Part shown: positions 50,725 through 58,972 of the stretch, in pieces
Layout: every line of letters begins with the position of its first letter
Position numbering within the stretch: position 1 is the first letter of the stretch
DNA from: Enterobacteriaceae bacterium 4M9
GTDB taxonomy: Bacteria > Pseudomonadota > Gammaproteobacteria > Enterobacterales > Enterobacteriaceae
Length of the DNA: 64,000 nt
Assembly: GCA_010092695.1 (NCBI GenBank)
Contig: JAADJJ010000001.1
Span: forward strand, 620,001-684,000
Reading direction: 5' to 3'
Notes under the pieces: generated by a model
What the model was told of the DNA's origin: nothing
Database searches by the model: none
The model's input: the letters and a program-made list of their open reading frames with translations, nothing else
Program-made: the position numbers and the translations under genes

Positions 50725-51786
50725 ATGGCAGAACTTAAACTACAGGCGGTCACCAAAAGCTGGGACGGCAAAAAACAGGTGATAGCGCCGCTGACCGTGG
50801 ATGTGGCAAACGGCGAATTTATTGTGATGGTTGGCCCGTCCGGCTGTGGCAAATCGACGCTGCTGCGTATGGTCGCCGGGCTTGAGCGCGTGAGCAGCGG
50901 CGATATCTGGATTAACCGCCAGCGCGTCACCGAGCTGGAGCCGAAGGCACGCGGCATCGCGATGGTGTTTCAGAACTATGCGCTCTACCCGCACATGAGT
51001 GTGGAAGAGAATATGGCCTGGGGGCTGAAAATCCGCGGTATGGGCAAGGCGCACATTGCTGAGAAGGTGCGCGAAGCAGCGCGAATCCTGGAACTGGATG
51101 AATTACTTAAACGTCGCCCGCGTGAGTTGTCCGGCGGTCAGCGCCAGCGCGTGGCGATGGGGCGCGCCATTGTGCGCGATCCGGCGCTGTTTTTGTTTGA
51201 CGAGCCGTTGTCTAACCTTGATGCCAAACTGCGTGTGCAGATGCGCCTTGAGCTACAGCAGTTGCACAAGCGCCTGCAAACCACCAGCCTGTACGTGACC
51301 CACGACCAGGTGGAGGCGATGACGCTGGCACAGCGAGTTATGGTGATGAACAAAGGCGTAGCGGAGCAGATTGGCACGCCGGTTGAGGTGTACGAACGTC
51401 CCGCCAGCCGTTTTGTGGCGAGCTTTATTGGCTCGCCTGCCATGAACCTGCTTGACGGGCGCGTCAGTAACGATGGTACGCGTTTTGAGCTTGAGGGTAT
51501 TTCGCTGCCGGTGCAGGCCTGGCCGCTTGCCGGGCGAAAGGTGACGCTGGGTATCCGCCCGGAACATATTGCGCTAAGCTCTCAGGCCGACGGCGGCGTG
51601 CCGCTTACGCTTGATACGCTGGAAATTCTTGGCGCGGATAACCTGGCACATGGCCGCTGGGGCGGGCAGAAGCTGGTGGTGAGATTGCCGCACGCACAGC
51701 GCCCGGCGCAGGGCAGTACGCTGTGGCTTGGCTGGCAGCCGGACTGCCTGCACTTTTTTGATATGGATTCAGGAAAACGTCTGTGA
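50725..51786 (+). CDS. ugpC: sn-Glycerol-3-phosphate ABC ATPase UgpC
   Basis: 353 aa from the ATG at 50725 (MAELKLQAVTKSWDGKKQV); E. coli has 356. A longer frame starts at 50692 inside ugpE. Walker A GPSGCGKST, signature LSGGQRQR, Walker B LFDEPLSNLD and switch His (VTHD) are followed by the MalK-like C-terminal regulatory domain (LGIRPEHIAL). It energises UgpAE. It overlaps the GTG start of ugpQ. Confidence 0.95.
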   Translation: MAELKLQAVTKSWDGKKQVIAPLTVDVANGEFIVMVGPSGCGKSTLLRMVAGLERVSSGDIWINRQRVTELEPKARGIAMVFQNYALYPHMSVEENMAWGLKIRGMGKAHIAEKVREAARILELDELLKRRPRELSGGQRQRVAMGRAIVRDPALFLFDEPLSNLDAKLRVQMRLELQQLHKRLQTTSLYVTHDQVEAMTLAQRVMVMNKGVAEQIGTPVEVYERPASRFVASFIGSPAMNLLDGRVSNDGTRFELEGISLPVQAWPLAGRKVTLGIRPEHIALSSQADGGVPLTLDTLEILGADNLAHGRWGGQKLVVRLPHAQRPAQGSTLWLGWQPDCLHFFDMDSGKRL

Positions 51787-52529
51787 AGCAGTGGAATTAC
51801 CCCAAAATCGCAGCTCACCGCGGCGGCGGTAAGCTGGCCCCGGAAAACACGCTGGTTGCGATTGATACCGGCGCGCGCTACGGCCACAAGATGATTGAGT
51901 TTGACGTGAAGCTGTCAAAAGACGGTCAGCCGTTTCTGCTGCATGACGACACGCTTGAGCGCACCAGCAACGCCTGGGGCGTGGCGGGCGAACTGACCTG
52001 GCAGCAGTTAAGCGGTGTGGATGCGGGTAGCTGGTTTGGCCGCGAGTTTACCGGCGAGCCCCCGGCGCTGTTAAGTGAGGTCGCTGAACGCTGTCGTCGT
52101 TACGGGATGCAGGCCAATATTGAAATCAAACCCACCACCGGCACCGACGACGAAACCGGCACCGCAGTAGCGCTGGCCGCCCGCACGCTATGGCAGGACA
52201 TGGACGCACCGCTGTTGTCCTCCTTTGAAATACCAGCCCTGGCCGCGGCAAAGCGCGCCGCACCCGAACTCCCGCGCGGGCTGCTGCTGGATGAGTGGCG
52301 CGACGACTGGCGAGCGCTGACGCTTGAACTGGAGTGCGTAGCGCTGCACCTGAACCACCGCCTGCTCACGCCCGAGCGCATTGCGGCAATTAAAGACCAG
52401 GGGCTGCGCATCCTGGCCTACACGGTTAACAAACCCGCCCGCGCCCAGGCGCTGCTGGACTCAGGCGTAGACATTATCTGCACTGACCGTATCGACATGA
52501 TTGGCCCGGATTTCGGGCGCAAAGACTAA
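51783..52529 (+). CDS. ugpQ: Glycerophosphodiester phosphodiesterase UgpQ
   Basis: 248 aa (E. coli 247) from a GTG at 51783 that overlaps the ugpC stop. The catalytic HRGG (His12-Arg13) with PENT, the ANIEIKP metal-site motif and the FDVKLSKDGQPFLLHDDTLERT block define a cytosolic GDPD enzyme. It hydrolyses glycerophosphodiesters to glycerol-3-phosphate and an alcohol as they enter through UgpABCE. Confidence 0.95.
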   Translation: MKQWNYPKIAAHRGGGKLAPENTLVAIDTGARYGHKMIEFDVKLSKDGQPFLLHDDTLERTSNAWGVAGELTWQQLSGVDAGSWFGREFTGEPPALLSEVAERCRRYGMQANIEIKPTTGTDDETGTAVALAARTLWQDMDAPLLSSFEIPALAAAKRAAPELPRGLLLDEWRDDWRALTLELECVALHLNHRLLTPERIAAIKDQGLRILAYTVNKPARAQALLDSGVDIICTDRIDMIGPDFGRKD

Positions 52530-52595
52530 AACGTGTTTGCTGATGCAGGACCGAGCCAGGCGTAAGGCCTGGCTTAAATGACGCGAGCGCACCTG

Positions 52596-52630
52596 ATGCC
52601 AGCCAGTGAATACACCGGCTGGCATTTTTT
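52596..52630 (+). terminator. ugp operon terminator
   Basis: ATGCCAGCC (52596-52604) pairs with GGCTGGCAT (52617-52625), followed by TTTTT. It lies 66 bp after ugpQ. Confidence 0.9.
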
Positions 52631-52673
52631 ATGTCGGTTTGCGGTAATCGAAACGGCCCAACTCTACCTTTGC

Positions 52674-52795
52674 AGACTAACCGCGCCCCTTATTGCTGGT
52701 GAGATGCACAGGCTTACAGTGTGGAGTTGCTGATCTTACTGAAAGCGGCGAACCGGAGGCCGGAAGACAGGCAGGGACTGCTCCGTTCTCAGCCA
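52674..52795 (+). repeat. Shortened copy of the intergenic repeat (locus B, unit 1)
   Basis: It begins CTAACCGCGCCCCTTATTGC and includes GCACAGGCTTACAGTGTGG, GCGGCGAACCGGAGGC and GGAAGACA, matching the left third of the full copy that follows. It then breaks off, and the next copy restarts with CTAACCGCGCCCATTATTGC at about 52806. Confidence 0.7.
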
Positions 52796-52834
52796 CCTTT
52801 ACAGACTAACCGCGCCCATTATTGCTGGTGAGAC

Positions 52835-53118
52835 GCACAGGCTTACAGTGTGGGTTGCTGACCCCGCTGAAATCGGCGAACCGGAGGCGTGAAGACAAGG
52901 TCAGACCGCCACGGATGGCGGGCTGAGGCGATGCGCAGCATGGATGCTGCGTGGAGCCGGCCGCAGGCGCAGCGCCGGGAGGTGAGCGCACCGCGAAGCG
53001 GCGATTTCCTTGCGGGGCCGCGAGGATTGTTAAGGAGCGCGCGGGAGCGCTCCTTAACCCGTTCACCGCAAATGTAGCTCCGTTTTACATCGGGCTTTAA
53101 GTGAACGGAACATTCCAC
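52835..53118 (+). repeat. Full intergenic structured repeat (locus B, unit 2)
   Basis: 284 bp, nearly identical to 21947-22231 and in the same orientation. The order of hairpins is the same, including the perfect TTAAGGAGCGC / GCGCTCCTTAA stem. The patch after CCCGTTCACCGC differs between copies (about 20 bp), then TCGGGCTT and GTGAACGGAACATTCCAC are shared again. It lies between convergent ugpQ and yhhA. Confidence 0.85.
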
Positions 53119-53225
53119 GAATCTAATTTTCACGCCATCCCACTCAGCGTGAACAAAACACTCCACAACCCAATGCCAGGCCTCAGCCGAACAAAACCCC
53201 AACGCCAAAACCTCACCGGCAGCGA

Positions 53226-53666
53226 CTACTGCCCACTCTCACTCGGCACCGTCAACGTGCCGCCACCGGAGTGCAACATATCTCCATTCACCTTCTCTTG
53301 CAGCATATGCTGCCCGCCACTTCCATTACTTCCCCCGCCGTTCAGCATCCCGCCATCAGTGTTTGGCAGAGGTTGCTCACCGAGGGGAATTAGCTTTCCC
53401 GGCTGTGACTCCTGAATCAGGTTATTGTTGCTCTTAATCTGGTTTTGCAGATTTTGCTGCTGACGCTGTTGCTGGTTCTGCACACTCTGGTTGAGCATGC
53501 TCTGCTGCTGGTTTTGCTTAAGCTGCATCTCCTGCTGCTGGCGCTGCAGGCTGGGGTTTACCATCCGGGCGTCGTTGCTTTGTTGCTGCTGTTGCGGCGT
53601 GAGCGGCTGAGCAAGGGCGCTCAGCGGCAGCAGCGCCGCGATGGCTATGAGCATCGTTTTCATCAT
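53226..53666 (-). CDS. yhhA: Glutamine-rich exported protein YhhA (DUF2756)
   Basis: 146 aa, the E. coli YhhA length. A Sec signal peptide (MMKTMLIAIAALLPLSALA) is followed by a mature part very rich in Gln (repeated QQQ and QNQQQ runs, about residues 22-75) and a glycine-rich C-terminus. DUF2756 proteins are periplasmic and of unknown function. As in E. coli it is divergent from ggt. Confidence 0.9.
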   Translation of the reverse strand: MMKTMLIAIAALLPLSALAQPLTPQQQQQSNDARMVNPSLQRQQQEMQLKQNQQQSMLNQSVQNQQQRQQQNLQNQIKSNNNLIQESQPGKLIPLGEQPLPNTDGGMLNGGGSNGSGGQHMLQEKVNGDMLHSGGGTLTVPSESGQ

Positions 53667-53775
53667 TGAGTCCTCCTGTAGAGCATCTCTTAAGTTTACT
53701 CGCTTTTCACCATATTGATGCTTTTTTGACTGTTCTGGACCAGGCTTAAACGCAAAACCTGCCAGGAGAAAAACA

Positions 53776-55491
53776 ATGGTTAAGCAGTGGGTTATTGGCT
53801 TGATGCTGGTGGCGAGTTTCCAGCTAATGGCCGCACCGCCGGTGTCCTATGGCGTAGAAGAAGATGTCTTCCATCCGGTGCGGGCGCAAAACGGCATGGT
53901 AGCCTCGGTCGATGCCACCGCCACACAAGTGGGTGTGGAGGTGCTTAAACGCGGCGGTAACGCGGTCGATGCGGCGGTGGCAGTTGGTTTTGCACTGGCG
54001 GTCACGCACCCGCAGGCGGGCAACCTCGGCGGGGGCGGGTTTATGCTGCTGCGCACCAAAGCAGGTAAAACGGTTGCCATCGACTTTCGAGAAATGGCAC
54101 CCGCACGCGCTACGCGCGATATGTTCCTTGATGCGCAGGGCAATGCCGACAGCAAAAAGTCGCTCACATCGCATCTGGCGTCCGGCACGCCTGGCACCGT
54201 TGCAGGCTTTGCGCTGGCGCTGGAGAAATACGGCACGCTAGGGCTGCGTTCCGTGATGATGCCAGCCATTAAGCTGGCGCGAGACGGCTTTATTGTGAAC
54301 GATGCGTTGGCCGATGACCTGAAACAATACGGCAGCGAAGTCTTGCCGCAGCACGCCAACAGCAAAGCTATTTTCTGGAAGAATGGCCAGCCGCTGGCAA
54401 AAGGCGAACGGCTGGTGCAGGCGAACCTGGCAAAAAGCCTGGAACTGATTGCCGAACACGGCCCGGATGCCTTCTATAAAGGTGCCATTGCCGAGCAAAT
54501 CGCCGCTGAGATGGCCGCCAGCGGTGGGCTTATCGATAAGGCTGACCTTGCCAGCTACCAGGCCGTGGAGCGCACGCCAGTTAGCGGTAACTATCGCGGC
54601 TACCAGGTGTATTCAATGCCGCCGCCGTCGTCAGGCGGTATTCACATCGTACAAATCCTCAATATCCTGGAAAATTTCGATTTGGCGAAATACGGCTTTG
54701 GCAGCGCCGACGCCATGACGCTGGTGGCAGAGGCAGAAAAATACGCCTACGCCGACCGCTCGCAGTTTCTCGGCGACCCGGATTTTGTTGAGGTGCCGTG
54801 GCAGGCGCTCACCAGCAAAGCCTACGCGCAATCGCTGGCCCGGCAAATTGATGTCAATAAAGCGCGAGCGTCTGAGCAGATTAAACCCGGCGATCTCGCC
54901 CCTTATGAGAGCGCCCAGACCACCCATTTTTCCGTGGTAGACAAAGACGGTAACGCGGTGGCGGTGACTTACACGCTTAACACCACGTTTGGTAGCGGCA
55001 TTGTGGCGGGCAATACCGGCATTTTGATGAATAACGAGATGGATGATTTCTCAGCCAAACCCGGCACGCCTAACGTTTACGGGCTGGTGGGCGGCGAGGC
55101 TAACGCGGTTGGCCCGCGTAAGCGGCCGCTGTCGTCAATGTCGCCCACGATTGTCGTGAAAGAGGGTAAAACCTGGCTTGTGACAGGAAGCCCAGGCGGC
55201 AGCCGTATTATCACGACCGTGCTGCAAATGGTGCTCAATACCGTTGATTTTGGCATGAACGTGGCCGAAGCCAGCAGTGCGCCGCGCTTTCATCATCAGT
55301 GGCTGCCGGATACGCTCAGGGTGGAAAAAGGTTTTAGCCCGGACACGCTGAAACTGCTGCAAGAGAAGGGCTATAACGTCAGCGTGGAGGCGGCGATGGG
55401 CAGTACGCAAAGCATCATGATTGCACCGGACGGTGGGTTGACCGGCGCGTCAGACCCGCGCACGCCGGGCGATTTAACGGCAGGGTATTAA
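53776..55491 (+). CDS. ggt: Periplasmic gamma-glutamyltranspeptidase Ggt
   Basis: 571 aa (E. coli 580; the signal peptide is shorter here, MVKQWVIGLMLVASFQLMA). The self-cleavage site QTTHFSVV places the catalytic N-terminal threonine of the small subunit at Thr382. The glutamate-site blocks LGGGGFML, RPLSSMSPTIVV and SPGGSRI are intact. Ggt transfers or hydrolyses the gamma-glutamyl group of glutathione and gamma-glutamyl peptides in the periplasm. An AGGAG ribosome site precedes the ATG. A shared terminator separates it from convergent yhhY. Confidence 0.96.
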   Translation: MVKQWVIGLMLVASFQLMAAPPVSYGVEEDVFHPVRAQNGMVASVDATATQVGVEVLKRGGNAVDAAVAVGFALAVTHPQAGNLGGGGFMLLRTKAGKTVAIDFREMAPARATRDMFLDAQGNADSKKSLTSHLASGTPGTVAGFALALEKYGTLGLRSVMMPAIKLARDGFIVNDALADDLKQYGSEVLPQHANSKAIFWKNGQPLAKGERLVQANLAKSLELIAEHGPDAFYKGAIAEQIAAEMAASGGLIDKADLASYQAVERTPVSGNYRGYQVYSMPPPSSGGIHIVQILNILENFDLAKYGFGSADAMTLVAEAEKYAYADRSQFLGDPDFVEVPWQALTSKAYAQSLARQIDVNKARASEQIKPGDLAPYESAQTTHFSVVDKDGNAVAVTYTLNTTFGSGIVAGNTGILMNNEMDDFSAKPGTPNVYGLVGGEANAVGPRKRPLSSMSPTIVVKEGKTWLVTGSPGGSRIITTVLQMVLNTVDFGMNVAEASSAPRFHHQWLPDTLRVEKGFSPDTLKLLQEKGYNVSVEAAMGSTQSIMIAPDGGLTGASDPRTPGDLTAGY

Positions 55492-55500
55492 ATGCAGACA

Positions 55501-55524
55501 AACCCGGCAGCGTGCTGCCGGGTT
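55501..55524. terminator. Bidirectional ggt-yhhY terminator
   Basis: A perfect 11-bp stem AACCCGGCAGC / GCTGCCGGGTT with a two-base centre lies between the two convergent genes and reaches the first base of the yhhY stop. Confidence 0.85.
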
Positions 55525-56024
55525 CAACGCAGCCGCTTAATGCGCGCCATATAACAGGCGTCTACATACTCGCCGTTGCGTAGCGCGTAATGGGAGGCCG
55601 TGCCTTCCACCTCAAAGCCAAACTTGCGATACAGCCCTACGGCGGCGGCATTATCGGCATACACGGTCAGCTCAATGCGTTCTACCCGTAGCCAGTTGTC
55701 ACACAGGTTAATCATCTCGCGCATCAGGGCAGACGCCACGCCCTGGCCCTGGCTTTGTGGCGCCACGCTCAGGCCAAAGGTTGCCACATGGCTGCGACGC
55801 GGGCGCTGCTCCACTTCCAGCGCCAGGTGCCCGACCACGCAGTCCTCATCGCATGCGACCAGGTTGTGCAGGCCTGGCAGGCTGTGCGCCAGCCGCTCCT
55901 GCCACAGCAACGGTGAAGGGTGGGGCAGCTGTAGCGTATCGGGATAAACCTCTGGCGCGGCGTTAATGCGGTAAAGCGCATCGGCATCACCAGGCTGTGC
56001 ATGCCGGATAACCAGGCTTTTCAT
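55524..56024 (-). CDS. yhhY: GNAT N-acetyltransferase YhhY (AaaT)
   Basis: 166 aa (E. coli 162). The acetyl-CoA loop QSQGQGVASALMREM (Q-x-x-G-x-A type) and the C-terminal YRKFGFEVEGTASHYALRNGEYVDACYMARIK are highly alike in E. coli YhhY, which acetylates amino acids such as L-Met and L-Phe in vitro. The Arg-rich stretch EQRPRRSHVATFG is also kept. It is convergent with ggt and divergent from yhhW. Confidence 0.92.
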   Translation of the reverse strand: MKSLVIRHAQPGDADALYRINAAPEVYPDTLQLPHPSPLLWQERLAHSLPGLHNLVACDEDCVVGHLALEVEQRPRRSHVATFGLSVAPQSQGQGVASALMREMINLCDNWLRVERIELTVYADNAAAVGLYRKFGFEVEGTASHYALRNGEYVDACYMARIKRLR

Positions 56025-56434
56025 GCCTTATCCTCAATGGGTTAGATAAACCCCTTAAACATCATTGACTTTCACTCTGAAATCAACAGCATTTTTTTTA
56101 AAAAAGATCTGGACACATGCGAATGATAATGATTATTATTGCCATGCGTTCAGGGGAAACCCCCGCGGTGTAAACCTGAAAGCACGACATTGCTCACATT
56201 GCTTCCAGTATTATCTTAGCCAGCCTTGCGCTGGCTTTTTTTTACCTGCCAGAAACCTCATCAGCAAAATTGAATCTTCAGATAACGATTCTGCCCATCC
56301 TTGCTCACTTTTCCTGCCTGAACCGCCCCTGTGGTCATTCATATTTTTTGAACAGAGGCGTCAATTTTCACCCACTATCATCCTGGAGGTTGCGGGTCCA
56401 CACTATCTCTATCGACAAAACGAGGGGGTACACC
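56025..56434 (+). promoter_or_regulatory. yhhY-yhhW divergent region
   Basis: 410 bp without a gene. AATGATAATGATTATTATTG (56122-56141) resembles a Fur box (repeats of GATAAT type), so iron control of yhhW or yhhY is possible. A hairpin near 56219-56235 (AGCCAGC / GCTGGCT) followed by TTTTTTT looks like a terminator within the gap, perhaps ending a short leader transcript. Confidence 0.5.
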
Positions 56435-57131
56435 ATGATTTTCTTACGCAAAGCTAACGATCGCGGCCATGCTAACCACGGTTGGCTCGACAGCTGGCAT
56501 ACATTCTCTTTTGCTGACTATTACGACCCCAACTTTATGGGCTTCTCCGCGCTGCGGGTAATTAATGAAGACGTAATTGATGCAGGCCAGGGCTTTGGTA
56601 CCCATCCACACAAAGACATGGAAATTTTGACCTACGTGCTGGAAGGGGCGGTGGAGCACCAGGACAGCATGGGCAACAAAGAGCAAGTCCCTGCCGGTGA
56701 ATTCCAGATTATGAGCGCCGGTACCGGGGTGCGTCACTCTGAGTACAACCCGGATGCAGACAAACCGCTGCGCCTGTACCAGATCTGGATTATCCCGGAA
56801 AAAAACCGGTATCACGCCGCGCTACGAGCAGCGCCGCTTTGATGCGCCGCAGGGCCGCCAGCTGGTGCTGTCGCCGGATGCCCGCGACGGCTCACTGAAG
56901 GTTTACCAGGATATGGAGCTGTCGCGCTGGGCGCTGGCAAAAGATGAACAGTCGGTTTACCCGATTGCCGCGAACCGCCGCGTGTGGATTCAGGTGGTAA
57001 AAGGGGACGTGTCCATCAACGGCACCAAAGCGACCACCAGCGACGGGTTGGCTATCTGGGACGAGCAGGCGATTTCAATTCACGCCGATACGGCCAGCGA
57101 AGTGCTGCTGTTTGACCTGCCGCCGGTTTAA
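56435..57131 (+). pseudogene. yhhW: Pirin-family quercetin dioxygenase YhhW, frameshifted
   Basis: From the ATG at 56435 (after GAGGGGG) the frame matches E. coli YhhW through residue 120 or so, including the metal ligands His57, His59, His101 and Glu103. At the seven-A run 56799-56805 the frame is lost; the correct continuation (GITPRYEQRRFDAPQGRQLV) lies one base off and runs to the normal stop at 57131. The total length is 697 bp, one more than the 696 expected for 231 codons plus stop. So one extra base is present. A real mutation or a homopolymer sequencing error are both possible. YhhW binds a divalent metal and cleaves quercetin in vitro. Confidence 0.9.
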
Positions 57132-57185
57132 GCGTAAAGGGCAGTGTGCGTACTTAAGCGTGCTGCCTGCGTCAGTGACAACCTT

Positions 57186-57213
57186 CAACCTTCTCCTTAA
57201 CAGGGGAAGGTTG
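57186..57213 (+). terminator. Hairpin after yhhW
   Basis: CAACCTTCTCC pairs with GGGGAAGGTTG (one G-T pair) around TTAACA, 55 bp after the yhhW stop codon. There is no T tract, so termination may be weak. Confidence 0.6.
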
Positions 57214-57267
57214 AGCCATGTCCATGCTACACTGGGGCGATAATCACAGTGTAAGCGCTTCAGGACG

Positions 57268-58263
57268 ATGAAAAAGAAAAGACCGGTACTTCAGGATGTT
57301 GCTGACAAAGTAGGCGTCACAAAAATGACGGTCAGCCGTTTTTTGCGTAACCCCGAGCAGGTATCGGTTGCATTGCGCTCAAGAATTGCCGCCGCGCTGG
57401 ACGAGCTGGGCTACATTCCCAACCGCGCGCCGGATATTCTCTCCAACTCCACCAGCCGTGCTATTGGCGTGCTGCTGCCATCGTTAACCAACCAGGTCTT
57501 TGCTGAAGTGTTGCGCGGCGTTGAAAGCGTGCTGGACACCTACGGCTACCAGACCATGCTGGCGCACTATGGCTATAAACCAGACCTGGAAGAAGAACGC
57601 CTTGAGTCGATGCTGTCGTGGAATATCGACGGCCTGATTCTTTCTGAACGCACCCACACACCGCGCACGCTCAAAATGATTGAGGTGGCGGGCATTCCGG
57701 TGGTGGAACTGATGGACAGCGTCTCACCGTGTCTCGATATCGCCGTAGGCTTTGATAACTTTGACGCGGCCCGTCAGATGACGGCTGCCATTCTGAAATG
57801 CGGCAAGCAAAACGTGGCTTACCTTGGCGCGCGCCTGGATGAACGTACCATCATGAAACAACAGGGCTATGAGCAGGCAATGCGCGATGCGGGTCTGACG
57901 CCCTACAGCGTGATGGCCGAGCAGTCGTCATCGTACTCGTCAGGCATAGAGCTGTTTCGCCAGGCACGGCGCGAATATCCGCAGCTTAACGGCATCTTCT
58001 GCACAAACGATGACCTTGCCGTCGGCGCGGCCTTTGAATGCCGCCGCCTGGGGTTGCGTATTCCCGATGATATGGCGATTGCCGGTTTCCACGGCCACGA
58101 TATCGGCCAGGTGATGGAGCCCAGGCTTGCGAGCGTACTGACGCCGCGTGAGCGCATGGGGCGCATTGGCGCCGAGCGTCTGCTGGCACGGATCCGCGGT
58201 GAAACCATTACGCCAAAAATGCTCGATCTGGGATTTACCCTTTCTCCGGGCGGGTCTATTTAA
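57268..58263 (+). CDS. gntR: Gluconate operon repressor GntR (LacI family)
   Basis: 331 aa, the E. coli length. The LacI-type helix-turn-helix VLQDVADKVGVTKMTVSRFLRNP lies at about 6-28, followed by the hinge and a periplasmic-binding-like effector domain. GntR represses gntKU and other gluconate genes until gluconate binds. In E. coli gntR has its own promoter; here a gap of 136 bp separates it from yhhW, and two GntR operators follow it at 58345-58370. Confidence 0.95.
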   Translation: MKKKRPVLQDVADKVGVTKMTVSRFLRNPEQVSVALRSRIAAALDELGYIPNRAPDILSNSTSRAIGVLLPSLTNQVFAEVLRGVESVLDTYGYQTMLAHYGYKPDLEEERLESMLSWNIDGLILSERTHTPRTLKMIEVAGIPVVELMDSVSPCLDIAVGFDNFDAARQMTAAILKCGKQNVAYLGARLDERTIMKQQGYEQAMRDAGLTPYSVMAEQSSSYSSGIELFRQARREYPQLNGIFCTNDDLAVGAAFECRRLGLRIPDDMAIAGFHGHDIGQVMEPRLASVLTPRERMGRIGAERLLARIRGETITPKMLDLGFTLSPGGSI

Positions 58264-58344
58264 GCCTTCTTTTTTTGACGGGCTTCACATTTATTTGCTC
58301 AAATCCAGGCGGATCGTTGCTTCCTGGTCTGACGAGTCGGACAA

Positions 58345-58370
58345 TGTTACCGATAACAGTTACCCGTAAC
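58345..58370 (+). promoter_or_regulatory. Paired GntR operators before gntK
   Basis: Two adjacent dyads occur: TGTTA-CCGA-TAACA (58345-58358) and GTTA-CCCG-TAAC (58359-58370). Both match the ATGTTA-N4-TAACAT type sequence bound by GntR in E. coli. They lie 63-88 bp before the gntK start, so they would govern gntKU. Confidence 0.88.
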
Positions 58371-58432
58371 ATTGATTCGGGAAATGAATATTTTCCCTGT
58401 TTTATTATTTCGTGCCTGTCGGAGTTACCTTT

Positions 58433-58957
58433 ATGAGCACTACCAATCACGATCACCACGTTTATGTCCTGATGGGCGTTTCCGGCAGCGGTAAATCCGC
58501 TGTTGCCAGCGAAGTGGCCCACACGCTGGGGGCGGCCTTCCTGGACGGTGATTTTCTGCACCCGCGTTGCAACATCATCAAAATGTCTTCTGGTCAGCCG
58601 CTGAACGACGAAGACCGCACACCGTGGCTTAAGGCGCTTAACGACGCTGCGTTTGCCATGCAGCGCACCAACAAAGTGTCGCTTATCGTGTGTTCTGCAC
58701 TGAAAAAAAGCTACCGTGACCTGCTGCGTGACGGCAATGCGAACCTGTCTTTCATCTACCTGAAAGGGGATTTCGATCTGATTGCCGGTCGTTTGCAGGC
58801 GCGTAAAGGCCATTTCTTTAAGCCGCAGATGTTAGTGACCCAGTTTGACACGCTGGAAGAGCCCACCGCGGACGAACGCGATGTACTGGTCGTCAATATT
58901 GATCAACCCCTTGAGGGCGTTGTGGCCAGCACCATTGCACTTATCGAAAACAAATAA
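58433..58957 (+). CDS. gntK: Thermoresistant gluconokinase GntK
   Basis: 174 aa (E. coli 175) from the ATG at 58433 (MSTTNHDHHVYVLMGVSGSG), with CGGAG upstream; a longer frame starts at 58412. The P-loop GVSGSGKSAV, FLDGDFLHP and KGDFDLIAGRL are typical of the family. It phosphorylates gluconate to 6-phosphogluconate for the Entner-Doudoroff and pentose phosphate routes. It is co-transcribed with gntU, 15 bp downstream. Confidence 0.95.
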   Translation: MSTTNHDHHVYVLMGVSGSGKSAVASEVAHTLGAAFLDGDFLHPRCNIIKMSSGQPLNDEDRTPWLKALNDAAFAMQRTNKVSLIVCSALKKSYRDLLRDGNANLSFIYLKGDFDLIAGRLQARKGHFFKPQMLVTQFDTLEEPTADERDVLVVNIDQPLEGVVASTIALIENK

Positions 58958-58972
58958 AAATAAGGCAATGTT

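Larger units (their letters stand above)
52530..53225. other. Convergent gap between ugpQ and yhhA holding the second structured repeat locus
   Basis: 696 bp without a gene. It contains the ugpQ terminator (52596-52630), a shortened repeat copy (52674-52795) and a full copy (52835-53118). The last 100 bp before yhhA show no feature. Confidence 0.7.

Noticed and set aside
56799..56806. Programmed ribosomal frameshifting at A-AAA-AAC in yhhW
   Set aside because: The heptamer fits a -1 slippery site, but the conserved downstream frame is reached only by +1. A one-base insertion explains it better.
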